Shown here: in pieces, positions 10,556-23,892 of the stretch
Position numbering within the stretch: position 1 is the stretch's first letter
Layout: every line of letters begins with the position of its first letter
Origin: Setoptus koraiensis
Lineage: Eukaryota > Arthropoda
Direction: 5' to 3'
Length of the DNA: 64,000 bases
NCBI GenBank assembly: GCA_048013815.1
Contig: CM106585.1
Coordinates: 21,576,001 to 21,640,000, forward strand
The notes under the pieces: generated by a model
Databases searched by the model: none
Told to the model about the DNA's origin: nothing
The model's input: only the letters and a program-made list of their open reading frames with translations
Translations under genes and position numbers: made by a program

Positions 10556-11538
10556 CTACGCTGATTCGATTACCACATTGATTACCACTAGATTCTTTGA
10601 AGACTTTTGATTTGTTTCGTTTTTGATAGCTTACCTTGGATATCCACCCTGATTACCTTCCTGAGTACTTGGCCGTCCAGACCGTTCGAAGCTTTGCACT
10701 CATACCAACCAGAATGGTGGATGGCGGTTATCGGTATGTTTAAATGATCGCCGTTTGTTGTTAAAGGAATATATTTATCAATTGTCTCATTGTAATTATT
10801 GGACTGACCACCGCTTACTTTAGACCAAGTTATAGTTGGCTTGGGTTGGCCACGAGCCGAACATCCAATGGACAACTTGTGACCTACAGATAATTTTACG
10901 TCTGTTGGCTCGGAAATCCAACTGAGCTCAACTAGATAGTTTGATTGTAAAATTGTTGTTGATTAGGGATCCGATAAGTGTAAATGATAGAAAGTGACAA
11001 AAGATTAAGATAGTCTTACCAGACACAACCACCTTGGCTGAGGTACTGTCAGTTCCGAATGGATTCTCTACCATACAAGTGTAACTTCCTGCATCCTTTT
11101 CTTTTAATTTTGTCAATCTCAAGATTGACTGACGCTGATCTACAGTCTCTGTTCTAATATTACTATTTTCGTCATACTTCAATAGATCATCTAGCCTGAC
11201 ACCATCCTTTGTCCAAGAAAAACTTGCATCATCAATTTTGTGAGCGACAATACAATACAAATCGAGATCCGTTCCCTCGGCATAGCTTTCCAACAGACTT
11301 ATAGGCAGTAACTTGGGTTTTCCGGCTGACATTTATAGTACATGCGATACAAGGATTAAAACAAGGGATAATATGTCAAGATGATTGCCTTATTACACGG
11401 ACTGACAAATATAAAGTTGTTAACTTGATGAACTTGTTTCATACCTGATTTTTGTTTCGCATCAATCTCTAATCCACACAAGGTCACTGTTAGTATCAGC
11501 AACGATACAACAATTGTTCGTATCTGCTTTCGCTTCAT
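10556..11538 (-). CDS. Secreted two-Ig protein A, Dscam Ig7-Ig8-like
   Basis: Paralogue of the next gene with the same exon plan: 11538-11445 (signal peptide, MKRKQIRTIVVSLLILTVTL), 11325-11020 (Ig1, GKPKLLPISLLESYAEGTDL through DAGSYTCMVENPFGTD), 10931-10635 (Ig2, VELSWISEPTDVKLSVGHKL with CSARGQPKPTITW and HSGWYECKASN). Junctions are all phase 1. The final donor reads CAA-G/GTAAGC. A possible last exon begins at 10560 after ATCAG and gives Ala-stop (10558-10556), followed by AATAAA at 10539-10534; its polypyrimidine tract is weak. Without splicing the frame runs to a TAG 16 codons further on. The exon may instead join the terminal exon of gene B at 9290, because phases match. The product is about 233 aa and lacks a membrane anchor. 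Assignment to the Dscam Ig7-8 type rests on motif order and remembered family features, not on a search. Confidence 0.75.
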
Positions 11539-12321
11539 CCTGGTTCGAATTAATAACTTGATTGTACAATGTGAATATTTTTGTTTTTTTACGAATTTAT
11601 ATCTAGGTCACAAACAGTGAATGTGACTGATGTTTTTTATTTTTTTACTGTCAGCTGACTGGCCAGAGACATTGGGCCCCATGTCAATGTGTCGCGCGCC
11701 GTACGTCATTAGTAGTAACTCAAATATCTATGCTGAATGCTGTTAAAATGTTTGTCAGTGTGATGACAAACCCCCATTAATATTCATGTCTTGACAACTG
11801 ATGCGGGTATAAAAACGAGATAAATCTAATCTAGTAATAATAATCATTTCTCTCCTCCGACCAACCAATCATTGAGCGCTTGTTTGGGCGATTGCTGGCA
11901 TTTAATTGAGCCAATAACCAACCCAAAATAGCATATTAAGCGAATCTAAATAGCAGTGTGTTGCTATTTCGACAATTTGTTAATCAATAGGTGGCGTAAA
12001 AACAGAGCAACTCGCTAAAAGAGAAGAAAAAAAAGCTATCAAAATCATTTTTTAATAGTTGGAAAAACACGAAGAAAAAAGTAGACTTGTTGAGAGAAAT
12101 ATTTATCCTCCTTGATTAGATCCTCATACAAGGCTGCTGGTGTTGTTGCCGTTGAAAATCGTTTGCTCATGTGTCATTCCTCTATCCCATACACACACAA
12201 TTTACATGTGTAGCCTGTTTACATCACAAATTGGATACAAAAATAAAAATAACGTTGTGACCTTCATTCGAAGACTAAGGGAGATTAATGAGATATTTTT
12301 GTATATTTGTTTCTTAGTACT

Positions 12322-12352
12322 CAGAGAGAGAGAGGGAGGGAGAGAGAGAGAG
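12322..12352. repeat. GA microsatellite
   Basis: AG dinucleotides interrupted by GGG groups. GA runs bind GAGA-factor-type proteins in arthropods, but nothing here proves such use. Confidence 0.85.
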
Positions 12353-12921
12353 CTAAGTAGACACATCGGGGAGAGAGCGACGAGTTTGCATTGAGAGCAA
12401 GACGGATTTACATCAATTGGACAAGGATGACTAATTTAGATTAGATTGCTTTTGTTATTTGTCTACACCAATCAACATTGTTTGTTTGTATGCTTTCATG
12501 GTCAGTTTGTTGGAGAGAATAAGAATAATAAATATAATCATAATAATAATCACAATAAAGACAGCTAGACAGACAGGCAGACGGACGGCAACTTTCACTA
12601 TGATATCAACTTGTACTGTCTATGTTTGAAACTAACTGGCCCAATCACCACTACAACCACTACCACCAACAACCTGTTGTTTTGCCAGCATCACTAGTAC
12701 TGTATTCTATACAAATTTGTTGGTCTCACCCAGTTTATTGGCTGGCCATTTGAATACTCTATGAGTGGAGTTAGTCGATTAGCTAGACTCATCAGCATCA
12801 TAAATGTTAGGCATGCAATTAAAAGATTACATAGATTGAATGAGTGACTGGCCAGAGAGATTGAGATTTTAATTGAGATCAAAAGAGCGAGTTGCGTAAA
12901 TTGTTGTTGTTTCCCGCGAGT

Positions 12922-12924
<3 letters not shown>

Positions 12925-12954
<30 letters not shown>
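12925..12954. repeat. TC microsatellite
   Basis: About 15 uninterrupted TC units, opposite in sense to the GA tracts at 12.3 and 13.1 kb, so transcripts crossing the region could pair intramolecularly. Confidence 0.9.
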
Positions 12955-12957
<3 letters not shown>

Positions 12958-13092
12958 CTTTTATTGTTGCTCGGTGCTATGATTAAGGATTATAATCATA
13001 ATTATTATTATTACTATTATTATTGGTGATTCTGTCAGCTGCTTTGGCAACGGTACTGGCGTTTAGTTGTTCGGTGCTGTAGTATTCGAGGG

Positions 13093-13093
<1 letters not shown>

Positions 13094-13123
<30 letters not shown>
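13094..13123. repeat. GA microsatellite
   Basis: About 15 GA units, complementary to the TC tract 140 bp to the left. Confidence 0.9.
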
Positions 13124-13128
<5 letters not shown>

Positions 13129-14711
13129 CAAAAAATGAAAATTAAATTGTTACGGTTCAGGATATCGCTAATTGCAATAGATTTAGAATCAGAGACAAAA
13201 CCGTTTCTAAATCAGTAAGGCAATTGGATCGATCAGTGGTGAGCGCCAAAAGGAATGCGAAGGGCGAACAAAATGCGTGCCCGCTAGAGAGAAAGTTGTC
13301 ACTGCCAATCAGAAAATCACAATTAGAGAGAATTACAATTATATGGTCGCAAAATTGTGATTGTATTAGCTATTGGTAGTCGGTGGTCGAGACACACAGC
13401 GCGAAATGGAGAATTGGCTATAAATTATAAATTAATCAGAATGAGAAAAGAATTGATTGGAGATGAGAAAGAGATGACTAGCCGCTGGCTAGTCGGACAC
13501 GGGCCACAAATGAAGGTTGGTCTGTCTTCATCTGGCAAGACGCGCTTCACTTGAGCGTTTTGCCTGGAACATCTGTCAATGTTGGCCACAAATTCCAGAC
13601 GAATCATCATCGTTGCAAGGTGAAAAAATGTTGCCCAACATTTCAATTTATCTTCTCTAATCAATAATGAGCCCGCTTGTTTCTTTTAAATCTCTGCCGC
13701 GATCAACAAGATGATCAGCAGGCTGAAACAAGTGATACAAACAAAAACCCATGAACAACAACAACAATAGACAGCGCGAGATTGCTTTCGAGAGATGATG
13801 TCCGCGATCAGCGGTCAATGGTCATGGTCTTCAGGTTGATTGCATTGGACAATTTTACTTATTAGCCTGTAGCATGGTCAAGGGGGGACAAACAGACGAC
13901 AGTGTGCTGGTAATCAATCAAAAGTGCCTTTAAATCAACCAATAAACTGAATTTTACCAACGCCAATTAATCGTTTATAGTCTGTAAAATGTTGTGTCGA
14001 TGTTTTTGTGAAATGATTTTTTGTTGTATGTGCCCTGTAATTTGCTGGCTTCTTTGTTTGTTGGGTGCTGGCCAGAGCAATGAACGAGTCTGTTGGCAAC
14101 CAATGGACAACCAATAGACAACCGATAGACAATGAGCAAGCAGCAAGGTGATAAAGAGATCATCTCGTCCACTACAATGGCCACCTCATAAGTTGCGAGT
14201 CACAGCAGATCAAACACTGCAGACATGATGATCGTGTAAAAATGAGGGCTATATATATGTATCAGTTGACATGAGACTATGTAAGCTCGGCTAAATAAGA
14301 GTGAGATTAAGTTATATAAGATTGTGTGTGTGTAATGAATTAAAAAATAAGGAAAGTAAGCAAGTCGTGATTGTTGATTGCTTGTTTACTTTCTGTCTGC
14401 AAACTGTAGTTGTGCCCAGTGGGCCAAAATGTGTATTGTTCACTATCACGATGACAACGACAGAGCGAAAGAGCGAAAAATAAAAACTAAACTAAAATAA
14501 ATTGAAACGAAATGAAATGAAATTCAAATAGGTGGCGGTCGTGAAAATCATCAAGTTCAATTCATCTTATCTGTGTGGCCGGCCGTCGTTCATTGATTCT
14601 TTGTCGGCCGGATAAGCCAGAGGAAGCCGGCCGACTCGATTGTTGATTCAATTGTTTTTCTTGTCTTGTTTACAAGCCTGATCACTCGAATGACCGCTGT
14701 ACAAGTTGTCA

Positions 14712-14775
14712 TGTTGTTGTTGTTGTTGTTGCTGCTGTTGCTGTTGCCGTTGTCGGTGTTGTTGTTGTTGCGGTG
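14712..14775. repeat. TTG/CTG triplet repeat
   Basis: CAA/CAG-type triplets on the minus strand; would code for Gln if translated. No supporting gene structure is visible. Confidence 0.85.
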
Positions 14776-14888
14776 GTGGTGCTGTTGTCAGATTTAGACA
14801 ACTAGTTAGCCGGTCGAGACAAGTGGTCAGACGGGAAAGCCGACGACTAATGACACTCACATGAGCGAACTTGGCCTCTCTTCGTCGG

Positions 14889-14929
14889 TGTCGTTGGCGT
14901 CGTTGGCGTCGTTGGCGTCGTCGTTGTCG
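14889..14929. repeat. 9-bp tandem repeat, unit GTCGTTGGC
   Basis: Four to five copies, the last ones degenerate. Lies in the same short minus-strand open frame as neighbouring repeats, which I do not regard as a gene. Confidence 0.8.
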
Positions 14930-16111
14930 ACAAAACCGACACAGTTGACAGTTAAACAGAGTCGAGCCAGATAGCGTAGAGAAATAATAGAGATATAAAG
15001 AATCCCGATAAAGCAGCCAAACACACACAACAGGTGAAGTGATTTCGGCAAAGTCGAGAGGATTTTTTTGTTTATCCTCCGTCGACGTGCGTTCGGCGTC
15101 GTCTATTGTTTGATGATCTTGTCGTCATCGTTTGCTGTCGCTGTTGCTGTTAATGTCAGCGTCTTCTCTGTGTGTCGCTGTCTTATTGCTCTTGTTGTTA
15201 TTTAGTGCGAGATTAAACTTAATGAGATTTCGCCTCTGTGTTGCTGTTGTTGTTGCCGTGATTTTGCCAGACACACAGGTGAGCAACAAACAACAAAGAG
15301 ACGATTGAATCATTCAGTGAAAACCAACACTGAACAGCGACGGTAGTGGATATATTTATATTTGTTTTGTCTAGTAGCTTGTGTCCAGTTCGGTTTTGGG
15401 TCTGGCTCTGGTGGCCCGATGTCAGTCGCCTGATATTAGTCGCCTATCCTGTTCTTGTCCTGTCCAGTCCACGCTAATAATATGTAGTTCATGTTATTTT
15501 TTCCTTCTCTCTCTCTCTCTCTCTCAGTGTCCCTTGTTTGTGTTGTTAACTAGACACAATTTCAATTTCGTTTTCTATTACACTCTTCCAACAAACTAAT
15601 ACACACTTCTATAATGACTTTCCACTATTGATTTAGCTGACTTTTGATTCCAATTTAACCCTCTCTCTCTATCTGTGTGTGCCAATAAGCAAAAAAGAGA
15701 CACAGATCTGCGAAAGATTTAACCTTGATCTATATAAACACACAACAATTGATATACATGTTTTATTGTGGCTTGTCTTTGCTCTCCATTACTCTATTGC
15801 TCTATTACTCTAATACGCTCACTCATCGACGACTCTCGGACCCATTCTCTTTTTATACCATTAATAGACTAGTGCAAGTTGCAATTGTTGTTGCTGGCGA
15901 GTTCAAATGCAAAGATAGCCCCAAGTGTGCAAGAAAGTGATTGCAATTTTGATCCAAATAGGCCCACTATAACTGACTACAGCCAACACAGCTGACCATT
16001 CACCTGAGTATAAACACAAACAAATCAACAGCAACACTTGTAACAATCAATAACACCAAACACAACACAAACAGCTAATTATTCTCTTCGGCCTCCTAGA
16101 GCTTGCCAATG

Positions 16112-16140
16112 TTGGCTAACTTGAAGCTCAAGTTAGCCAA
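16112..16140. repeat. Perfect 13-bp palindrome with 3-base loop
   Basis: TTGGCTAACTTGA at 16112-16124 is followed after AGC by its exact reverse complement TCAAGTTAGCCAA at 16128-16140. The loop is too short for a normal microRNA precursor; it could be a cruciform or a dimeric protein site. Confidence 0.9.
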
Positions 16141-18321
16141 GATCGTGATGCTGCCCATTGCAATGCCGATGATACCCAATTAAAGCTCTTTGGGCAGTGT
16201 CCATGCCGCTGGCTAGCGACCATTGACTTTGTTTATTATTGTGCATTTGTGTTGTTGATTAATGGTTGCTAATTTGTGCCTCAATTAGTGTCTCAACAGC
16301 CGTGATAAAACAGCAACACCATGGCTGGCTGGCTGGCTGGCTGTTGCTGGATTGGGATTGGGATTGATTCTAAACAAGCAACCAGAGCAACATTGGTTAT
16401 TTTCATCAACTCACTAACGGTGGTCGTGAAAGGAAAACAGCAGAAAAACAAAACAAATTAGAGCGTCACTCAGTTTGGTATTACATTATTTATATTTATT
16501 TTTGTGCAACCACTATACTTAACGTTTGCTAAGTATATTGCGTATATATATATGTAAAAACTTGGATATATATATTGCGGCTACAAACAAATAAACATAT
16601 TTTACCAGCAACAGGTGAGGCCGTCGTTTATAAACCTTGACAACAACAAACAAACTGACCAGCGAGCGAGGGATCGACATGCTAATAGAATAGTATAATG
16701 AGCCAGTTAGTGAGAAGAATTTATATATAATTCTGGATATAATGCAGCTTTATCTCCCAGGCAGAACAATATAAAACTGTTGCGGTAATAAACATATCAA
16801 AATAGTAATAATAATAATGCTCAGTTATACTTCATGCTGGCTGCTGCTCATACTGTTAGTGTATTCTCGATGTAATTGAGACTATTCTCGATTGAGATTA
16901 TTTCTGGCTGCAATTCTCAATACGAGCGGTTTCAATATAACAAATTCACATGAATTCAAGGTTGCAATTGGTAGGGCTTTGGCTTGACAAAATTGCAGCG
17001 TTCAACATCCATTAACACATCACCGCTACGGCCAGTTTGGCCAGTCCACAGTTTGGCTTGTCATGACAAAGGCAACAATCTTATGTAACCGCAACACCGT
17101 CAACAGACACTTGTTGTCGCTTGTTTGTTGTTGTTGTTGGTGTTGTCGTCGTTTGTCGGATAACATAATAATTGTCAGATAACAAGCTAGAAACATTGCC
17201 ATCTATCAGCTACTGTACACGTTATGTGACATGACATAACGTGTGATTATGTTGAACTGGTTGCAGCAAATGATGATAGTATCAAGGGCAATAAATCGCT
17301 TGCCATTTCGCTGGCACAACTCGCACCACAGATTCGTACTCAAGGGTCTGGACAGATTATCAACAATAAACAGTCTATCTATATCTGGCAACACTGTTAC
17401 AACACCGACACACCGACGTTGTGAGATAACTAAAACGAGGAAACTCGTCATGTGATGCCAATTATCTGTTTGTGGTTCCTTTGGCTGCTTCGCTTGTCAC
17501 CACGGCGTTGTTTTCATTGGTTTTTTCTCGCTGCACCAAACAACAAATACATTATAACGGCACCAGAAATGCAGCTTTTATCGGCACAATGACAATAACA
17601 ATAACGACACAAACAAGCAATAACAATTTGTCACACCAATATCTAAATTAAATTAGATAAGGTCGACAATATCTGTATATAAAATTGTTATATATATACA
17701 TGTACAGATATACAGATGTGTGTCGTGGCGCAAAGATAATAAAGCAGATCAGCCAGATATTTGACGGTCAGCGCAAGCTGTTTGTTCATGGTCATTATGG
17801 CCATAATGACAACGAATACACAAATGATATATCATGATTTACATCTGACTTATCATGTGTGACGCAATGGTGGATAAATTGTAATTCGTTCGTTTATATT
17901 CATTTGCATATATGCGCTCACAATCGCTTGCAATCATTGAACTGGCATGTCCAGTATTATGTGAATTGCGATACCAGCCGAGAAAGCAGTCGATATAATA
18001 TATAATTGTGATCTTGATAACTCTCTTGATAATATAATAATTATAATAATCTGATTAGCTCTTTGATAGCACATCATCGATTATTGGATTCCATTTGACT
18101 GGGTCATTGGACTCTCTTCACTCACAAACAATTTCATCGTATTTAGCAAGCATTCAATACACACTGCTTATACCGACACGATCAAATAAACAAACTTACT
18201 TCTTTTTGGCCAGCTCTCTCTCTCTCTCTATCGCAGTGGAGCTATCAGTTGATATTTAATTTGTTTCATTACCGCCACTGACAGTAGTCACCGGTCGGTA
18301 GTGGCCACCACAGTTAGGCAA

Positions 18322-18358
18322 CTCACTGACTTAATGACTAACTTATCAAGTCAGTGAG
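18322..18358. repeat. Inverted repeat, 11-bp arms
   Basis: CTCACTGACTT at 18322-18332 and AAGTCAGTGAG at 18348-18358 can form a stem with a 15-base loop. Confidence 0.8.
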
Positions 18359-19688
18359 CTAATAATGACCGCTTACTCAACCGACACACACACATTGTCC
18401 AAAAACTAATAGATGACCATTGGTCAATCTATTAGTTGTTGGTTCATTCAGCGTGCACAGCAATAAACAAATAAGTGGCCTGACAAACCAATACACACTA
18501 TTGATTGCTATTTGTAAGCCAATATTGTTTTTATATTATATCAATTGTGCACATAGTTGCAACAGACACTCTATTATATATTATGTTTTATGTAAGAGGC
18601 TTACGCAACAGCTCGCTACAATTAATCCAATCAATTATTTGATATATCTGTGTGGCTCATCTCGATCTTTTATTTAGCAAATTATTTTGCAAAAGCAATG
18701 GTAGGATCCTCAACTAATCTAATGGATCTTTGCATCTTATCAATTCATATCAATCACTGTCCACGTCGGAAAGCTCTCCCTGGCTGAATCACTTATGGCC
18801 ATGGGTCGATATCGAAACGATTATTACCACTTATCAGCGTAGTGATGCAAAAAGTGCTATCCTCTATCTACTGATATCGGTTTATAATATATCGACTTGC
18901 CCTCGAGATACAAACTGCCCACCAAACTGGCCAACAGCGAGGCCATACTGCGACTGAGCGCCTTATATTGTGAAAACAGCCTCTGGTCTTAGTGTGTTAT
19001 TGTTGATACGCGAGCGAATCGTTCAAATCAAGCAACACAGCACAGGCTAAAAATCTACAAATTTATCCGCTCATTATTGTTTCGTTTGTATTATCATTAG
19101 CATGATGTAACATGCGGGCAAATATTGAAAGTTTCAGCTGGTGTCAATTATAAGCGACAGCGAGTGAGAGCAAAATCTCACACATTATTGAGTGTCATTC
19201 AGCACTGACAATTGATCAATTGTCAATTGTTGTGCGAGTTGTGGTGCGATGTGTCATGGCATCTCATGAGTAATTTCATTTGTTTTACCCGACTGCAACT
19301 AACTGTATGAATGGTCGCCAGTTGCAATAATTGCGATGGCTGCAACAGGTGATTCGATTGGCTGTGTCATACTGTACGATTCATACTGCATGATACAACA
19401 GGTACAAACAACAACAACGACAACAACAGTCGGTGTTGCTGACGCCGAGATTCGCTTCGACGTTTGCGTCCAATGGACAGGTGATACTTTTTGAGCAACT
19501 GGCGATTGTGTGACAATTATCGTTCAAGTGCGCTCGACGCCTTTCATCACCTTTGAACTTTGCACAAATTTGCAAACAAAGCAGCGTCCGTCTATTAATT
19601 TCCAATATCTCACCCTGTGTCTCTGTGATTCTATCCAGAGAGAGCCACTACACAGATTACAGAGTCCGTCCGCTTGCATGTCACACAG

Positions 19689-19795
19689 CAAGACGTTACG
19701 TCACTCCACTCCACGCCACTTTACTCCACGTCACTTTACTCCACGTCACGTCATGTCACGTTGCGTTGCGTTGCGTCACGTCACAGTGTGTCACG
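19689..19795. repeat. CACTCCACGTCA-type minisatellite
   Basis: Degenerate units of TTTACTCCACGTCAC grade into CGTCACG and TTGCG repeats. The composition is unlike the AT-rich surroundings. Confidence 0.75.
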
Positions 19796-20048
19796 ACATG
19801 CGCACAAGTTTTTCCTTTAACTTATACACTTGCACAACTTTGCCGAAGCCGAGCCTTGCCCACAAACAGTGAGTGTGAGTCGATCAAGGTGAGATAGTTG
19901 TGAGATAAGTTGCGGCCAATTGTTCACACACTTCAAATGATGATGTCAATTATCTCATGTGTCAAATTAATTGCTGCTGGCCGCCATGATGCCCGGCGCG
20001 ATTGTTGCAGCAGTTTCTAATGGTCGATGGTTGGGTATTATGACACAC

Positions 20049-20103
20049 GGCATTCGTATTGGCATTCACATAGGCATTCGCATAGGCATTCATTTGGCAT
20101 TCA
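20049..20103. repeat. 12-bp tandem repeat, unit GGCATTCNNATA
   Basis: Five GGCATTC cores recur at intervals of about 12 bases with variable spacers. Confidence 0.8.
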
Positions 20104-20908
20104 ATCAACATTGGCGTTATTATCGCGAATGAAATAAACAAATTTGTCCACTCGTTCGCCCATCAAATCAGCTCACCTTTGGCTGCATGGTCAGTGGCTT
20201 GTTGCGTCATGGACATCGAGCACCGAACCATTGAGTTGGCCCGTGCGATTGTTGCAGCAGTTAGTTAGATGTGTGCATGGGCAATTTTGCAAACTTTTTC
20301 GCCAGTCATTGGCTCATCATTGATCAATAACAAACCGTTATTTGCCCGTCAAACAAACAGCTGACCTGTTGCTTGCCGAATTGGAATCAAATTTCAGCCG
20401 ATTCATTTCATGTGATCGTGTGTTGTTCAGCCAACTAACTAGCATATCAACACCTTTCGAAATTCGAATTGATTGGTGGTCACTTTAGCCGCTCTCTGGG
20501 CTCGCTTCTCGGGCCATCGCCATCTCTCTGTCGGCCAGGTATATGCATAGTTGGCCGGCTATCACTTTCGCTTCTTTTTCACGCTTTCACGCTTTTGCTG
20601 CTCTCTTCCTCCCATTATAATCATTAAGCTATTATCCCATTCATTGTGCCATTCATCTTCTTCGCCGATTCGATAATCATTCGCCCCCACTCGGCACACA
20701 CACACTGTACGAACACACACACACAATGGCGATATAATTCAAAAATTCAGAAACGAAATAAAGATGATCGTATCATATAATCGTGATCAAACACTTGACA
20801 ACAACAACAATCACGCCGGGCGCATATAACATCGTCGGTTGTTGTCGTCGGTGGTTGGCGCGCCAACAACCAATTACAACAAGTGCACACAACAAACTGC
20901 GCGAGTTG

Positions 20909-20911
20909 CAG

Positions 20912-20946
<35 letters not shown>

Positions 20947-20958
20947 GCCGTTGTTGTT
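20909..20958. repeat. TTG triplet repeat
   Basis: About 16 near-perfect GTT units; minus-strand frames through it give Gln or Asn runs. Confidence 0.9.
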
Positions 20959-21218
20959 GCCGCTGTCGCTGTGTTGGAGAGGCGATAATAATGGCAAACA
21001 ATGAATGATGGTGGCGCGACATTGCGAGAGGTCAGCAGCCAACTGACCATGAGTTAAGTGGGAGGCTGCGACAAGAGGCGTCGGGCGCACAAGCGTCGAC
21101 AACTTGTTGATTGTTATCTCTCGCTCGCTTTTATCTATCATATCATCTCATTTAATTTTAAGCCCTCGCGCTGCGCAACGACCACTCACTTACAGCCTCC
21201 AAGTTACAGGTTGCTGCC

Positions 21219-21332
21219 ACCAGCAACAGCAGCAACAACATCAACAGCAACAACAGCAACACCAGCAACAACGGCAACAACAACACCAGCAACAACAGCA
21301 GTAACAACAGCAACAACGGCAACAACCACGAC
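21219..21332. repeat. CAA/CAG triplet repeat
   Basis: Interrupted CAACAG units over about 110 bases on the plus strand, opposite in sense to the tract at 20.9 kb, so the two could pair as a large stem. Confidence 0.85.
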
Positions 21333-22566
21333 AACAAATCAATCCGATCGAACCGAATCGATGCGATAGTTGGGCCGGACGAGAGTTCATTACCGTGTCG
21401 GCCATTGATAGGCATTGAGAGTTCATTAACTTTGTGTGTGCGGTCCGATCACCTGTGATCTGTTATCAAATCACAGCCAAACAAATACAATTTGTATGCT
21501 GCTCATTGAACACTCACCGATTTAGTCGATCAATTTACAATTTCGATCCACTTTGCCCCCTGCGCGTAACAACATTAATAGACGGCCGTTAATAGATGGC
21601 TGTTAATAGATGGGGCCGGCCGGCAATGTGTCTCGTGCGTGCCAATTCCATAAATAATGCCAATATTCAAATTGGTTGCATCACATGGTCGGTTAATTAA
21701 TCAATGATCGCTGTTGGATTGTATGCTGTCTCGATGGTGTCGTGATCATTTAAAATAGAGACACTTTATAGTGCATTGTTGCAACAATAGGTGGCCAGAG
21801 TGGTCAGCTATTCAGCTGTCAGTGTGGCAAAGGCACTTGTCCAGTTATGGACATATATGGTCGCACGCAGTCGCGTATTGACATGTCGCAACGGCAACAA
21901 CTAGTTTACACTATTCATCTAACAGGTTGTTGTTGTCGTTGTTGTTGTTGGTGCTGTTGCTGTTGTGTGCACAAATATTATAATGTGAATTGGGAATTAC
22001 AGCCATTGCTTACAAGTGATGCATTACATAATACGCGTTATACAGGGTATGTAAATCATGATTTGCTTTATTAACAATGTTTGTGCACTCGCTAAATGAC
22101 AGCATCCATTAAATGCGCGCATAACTAACTATAAGTACAAAGTGGCCCAGTTAATCAACAGAAATCACCGCTCATTTTAATGGCGAACGAGCTGCTTCTG
22201 TGCATTGAAAGTTGCCAATGAAAGTTGCCAATGAAAGTTGCAGTTTGATAATAAATCATTGATTAGTTAATTGAGTGTTTGTGCCTTTAGTCAACTGGCC
22301 GCGTATGTTGTTGCTGATTACTAAATACTGTCATTAAATGCGATAAATTTGTGCGCTGCCGCGCAACTCGCAAAGTGTCCAATGGCCATCAATGGCTGAC
22401 CACTTTACCAGCTGACACAGCATTACGCAACCGGCGTAATAGTTTGGCCAAGCGAAAAGAATTATCCGATTCGCATCACCCAATTGTCTGTTTACTCACA
22501 ATGCTCGCACAAGCACACACCAACGCACGCACTGACACAAAATTGTCAGTAGTTGCACACAACAAT

Positions 22567-22641
22567 ATTTCGAATATTTCAAATATTTGAATATTTCAAA
22601 TATTTCAAATATTTCAAATATTTCAAATATTTGAATATTTG
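22567..22641. repeat. AAATATTTC 9-bp satellite-like array
   Basis: About eight near-identical copies of AAATATTTC/G in a row. Each unit contains the self-complementary AAATATTT, so the array is itself an inverted repeat at every scale. Confidence 0.88.
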
Positions 22642-23892
22642 GCAAGCCAATTACTGTTGACAATAGGCGAGCGATGGTCGCATAATGATCGCGCATTTTC
22701 TCATAGTTTCCGCGATAGTTTTTCCGCAATGGTCTAGCTGTTTTGCCCTCCAATGACAAGATGCAAAACAAGATAGCGCACGGTATAGATATTAAATAGT
22801 GTTCACTCGGACTTGCGTTTGCCCATCCAACCAACAATCCAATTCACTCCAATTGTCGCAGCGAAGTGCGCCCATGCTCCGGTAGGTGGCCTTATAAGTG
22901 TTACCTGTACTAAGTATGATGCAAGGCACGCTGATAATGATGGTCAGCCTGCACAAGCGCAGTTGTGAATAGATTGAATAGATGTCGCTCGCTTTGTTTG
23001 AGCAACAACAAACTTTGGTTTGTGAAATCGGGGCAAAAGTTGAGTTGCCCTGATTCGCATGCTGTTGTCAGATATTGAAATTTTTTGATATTCAAATATT
23101 ATGCAATCACTGTTTCACTGCATTGTCCGGCACAAATAAATCAGATCCGGCCACCGCCGAGCCGGACTTTGCACGTTCTGGCCAATTCTGTTCCAGATGC
23201 AGTACGCACACGCACAGCGAGCCGCCCACTTTGATGAAAAGTTGGATCGCGCGCAATGGATGCAAGTTTTCGAGTTAGAGCAGCAGCCCGTTTTAATCAA
23301 TATAGCCGTCGTTTGTTAATTGTTGCCACTTGAGCCATTTGGGTTTGTTGTGTCGGTCAGTTAGTTTGACTGACAATTGAGTTAGTTTGCACTTGAGCCG
23401 GCGCTCACTGGACTTAATTGTCTTAATTGTGCGCGCGCACAGTGATTGAGACAGTTGTGAGTGATGGCGAGCGAGAGTGATAGTGATTTAAGTCGCTTGT
23501 GTCGCGCCTGTGCGCATTAGAGCGCGCACAGGCTCGCCAACTGTGTTGCCAACAACAACAACAACTCTAGCGGACAGGTGACGCAACACATAACAAGTTT
23601 TGAGCGTATAGGGGCAAGCGTATTGGAGCATGAGAGCAGTTGAGTTGCAGCGAGCGAGCCAAGATTTCTCTTTCTCTCTGGCTTGATTAGTGTCGGTGGG
23701 ACCATTGAGTGAGTCAATTTGACTGGCCAGTGCACTGACTGGCAATGTTGGCCGTACGCACTCGATGGGCTTGACACATCAACTAATGCCAGCGCTGGAC
23801 TATGTGACTTTAGGCGATGGGCGACAAACGGCGGGGCGGCACCGCCTTCGGTGTCTTTTCAGAAAAGAAAAACACCCTGAAAGCGGCCGATT

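Noticed and set aside
20747-21415. Several 60-120 codon frames on both strands
   Set aside because: Generated by opposing TTG and CAA/CAG repeats.
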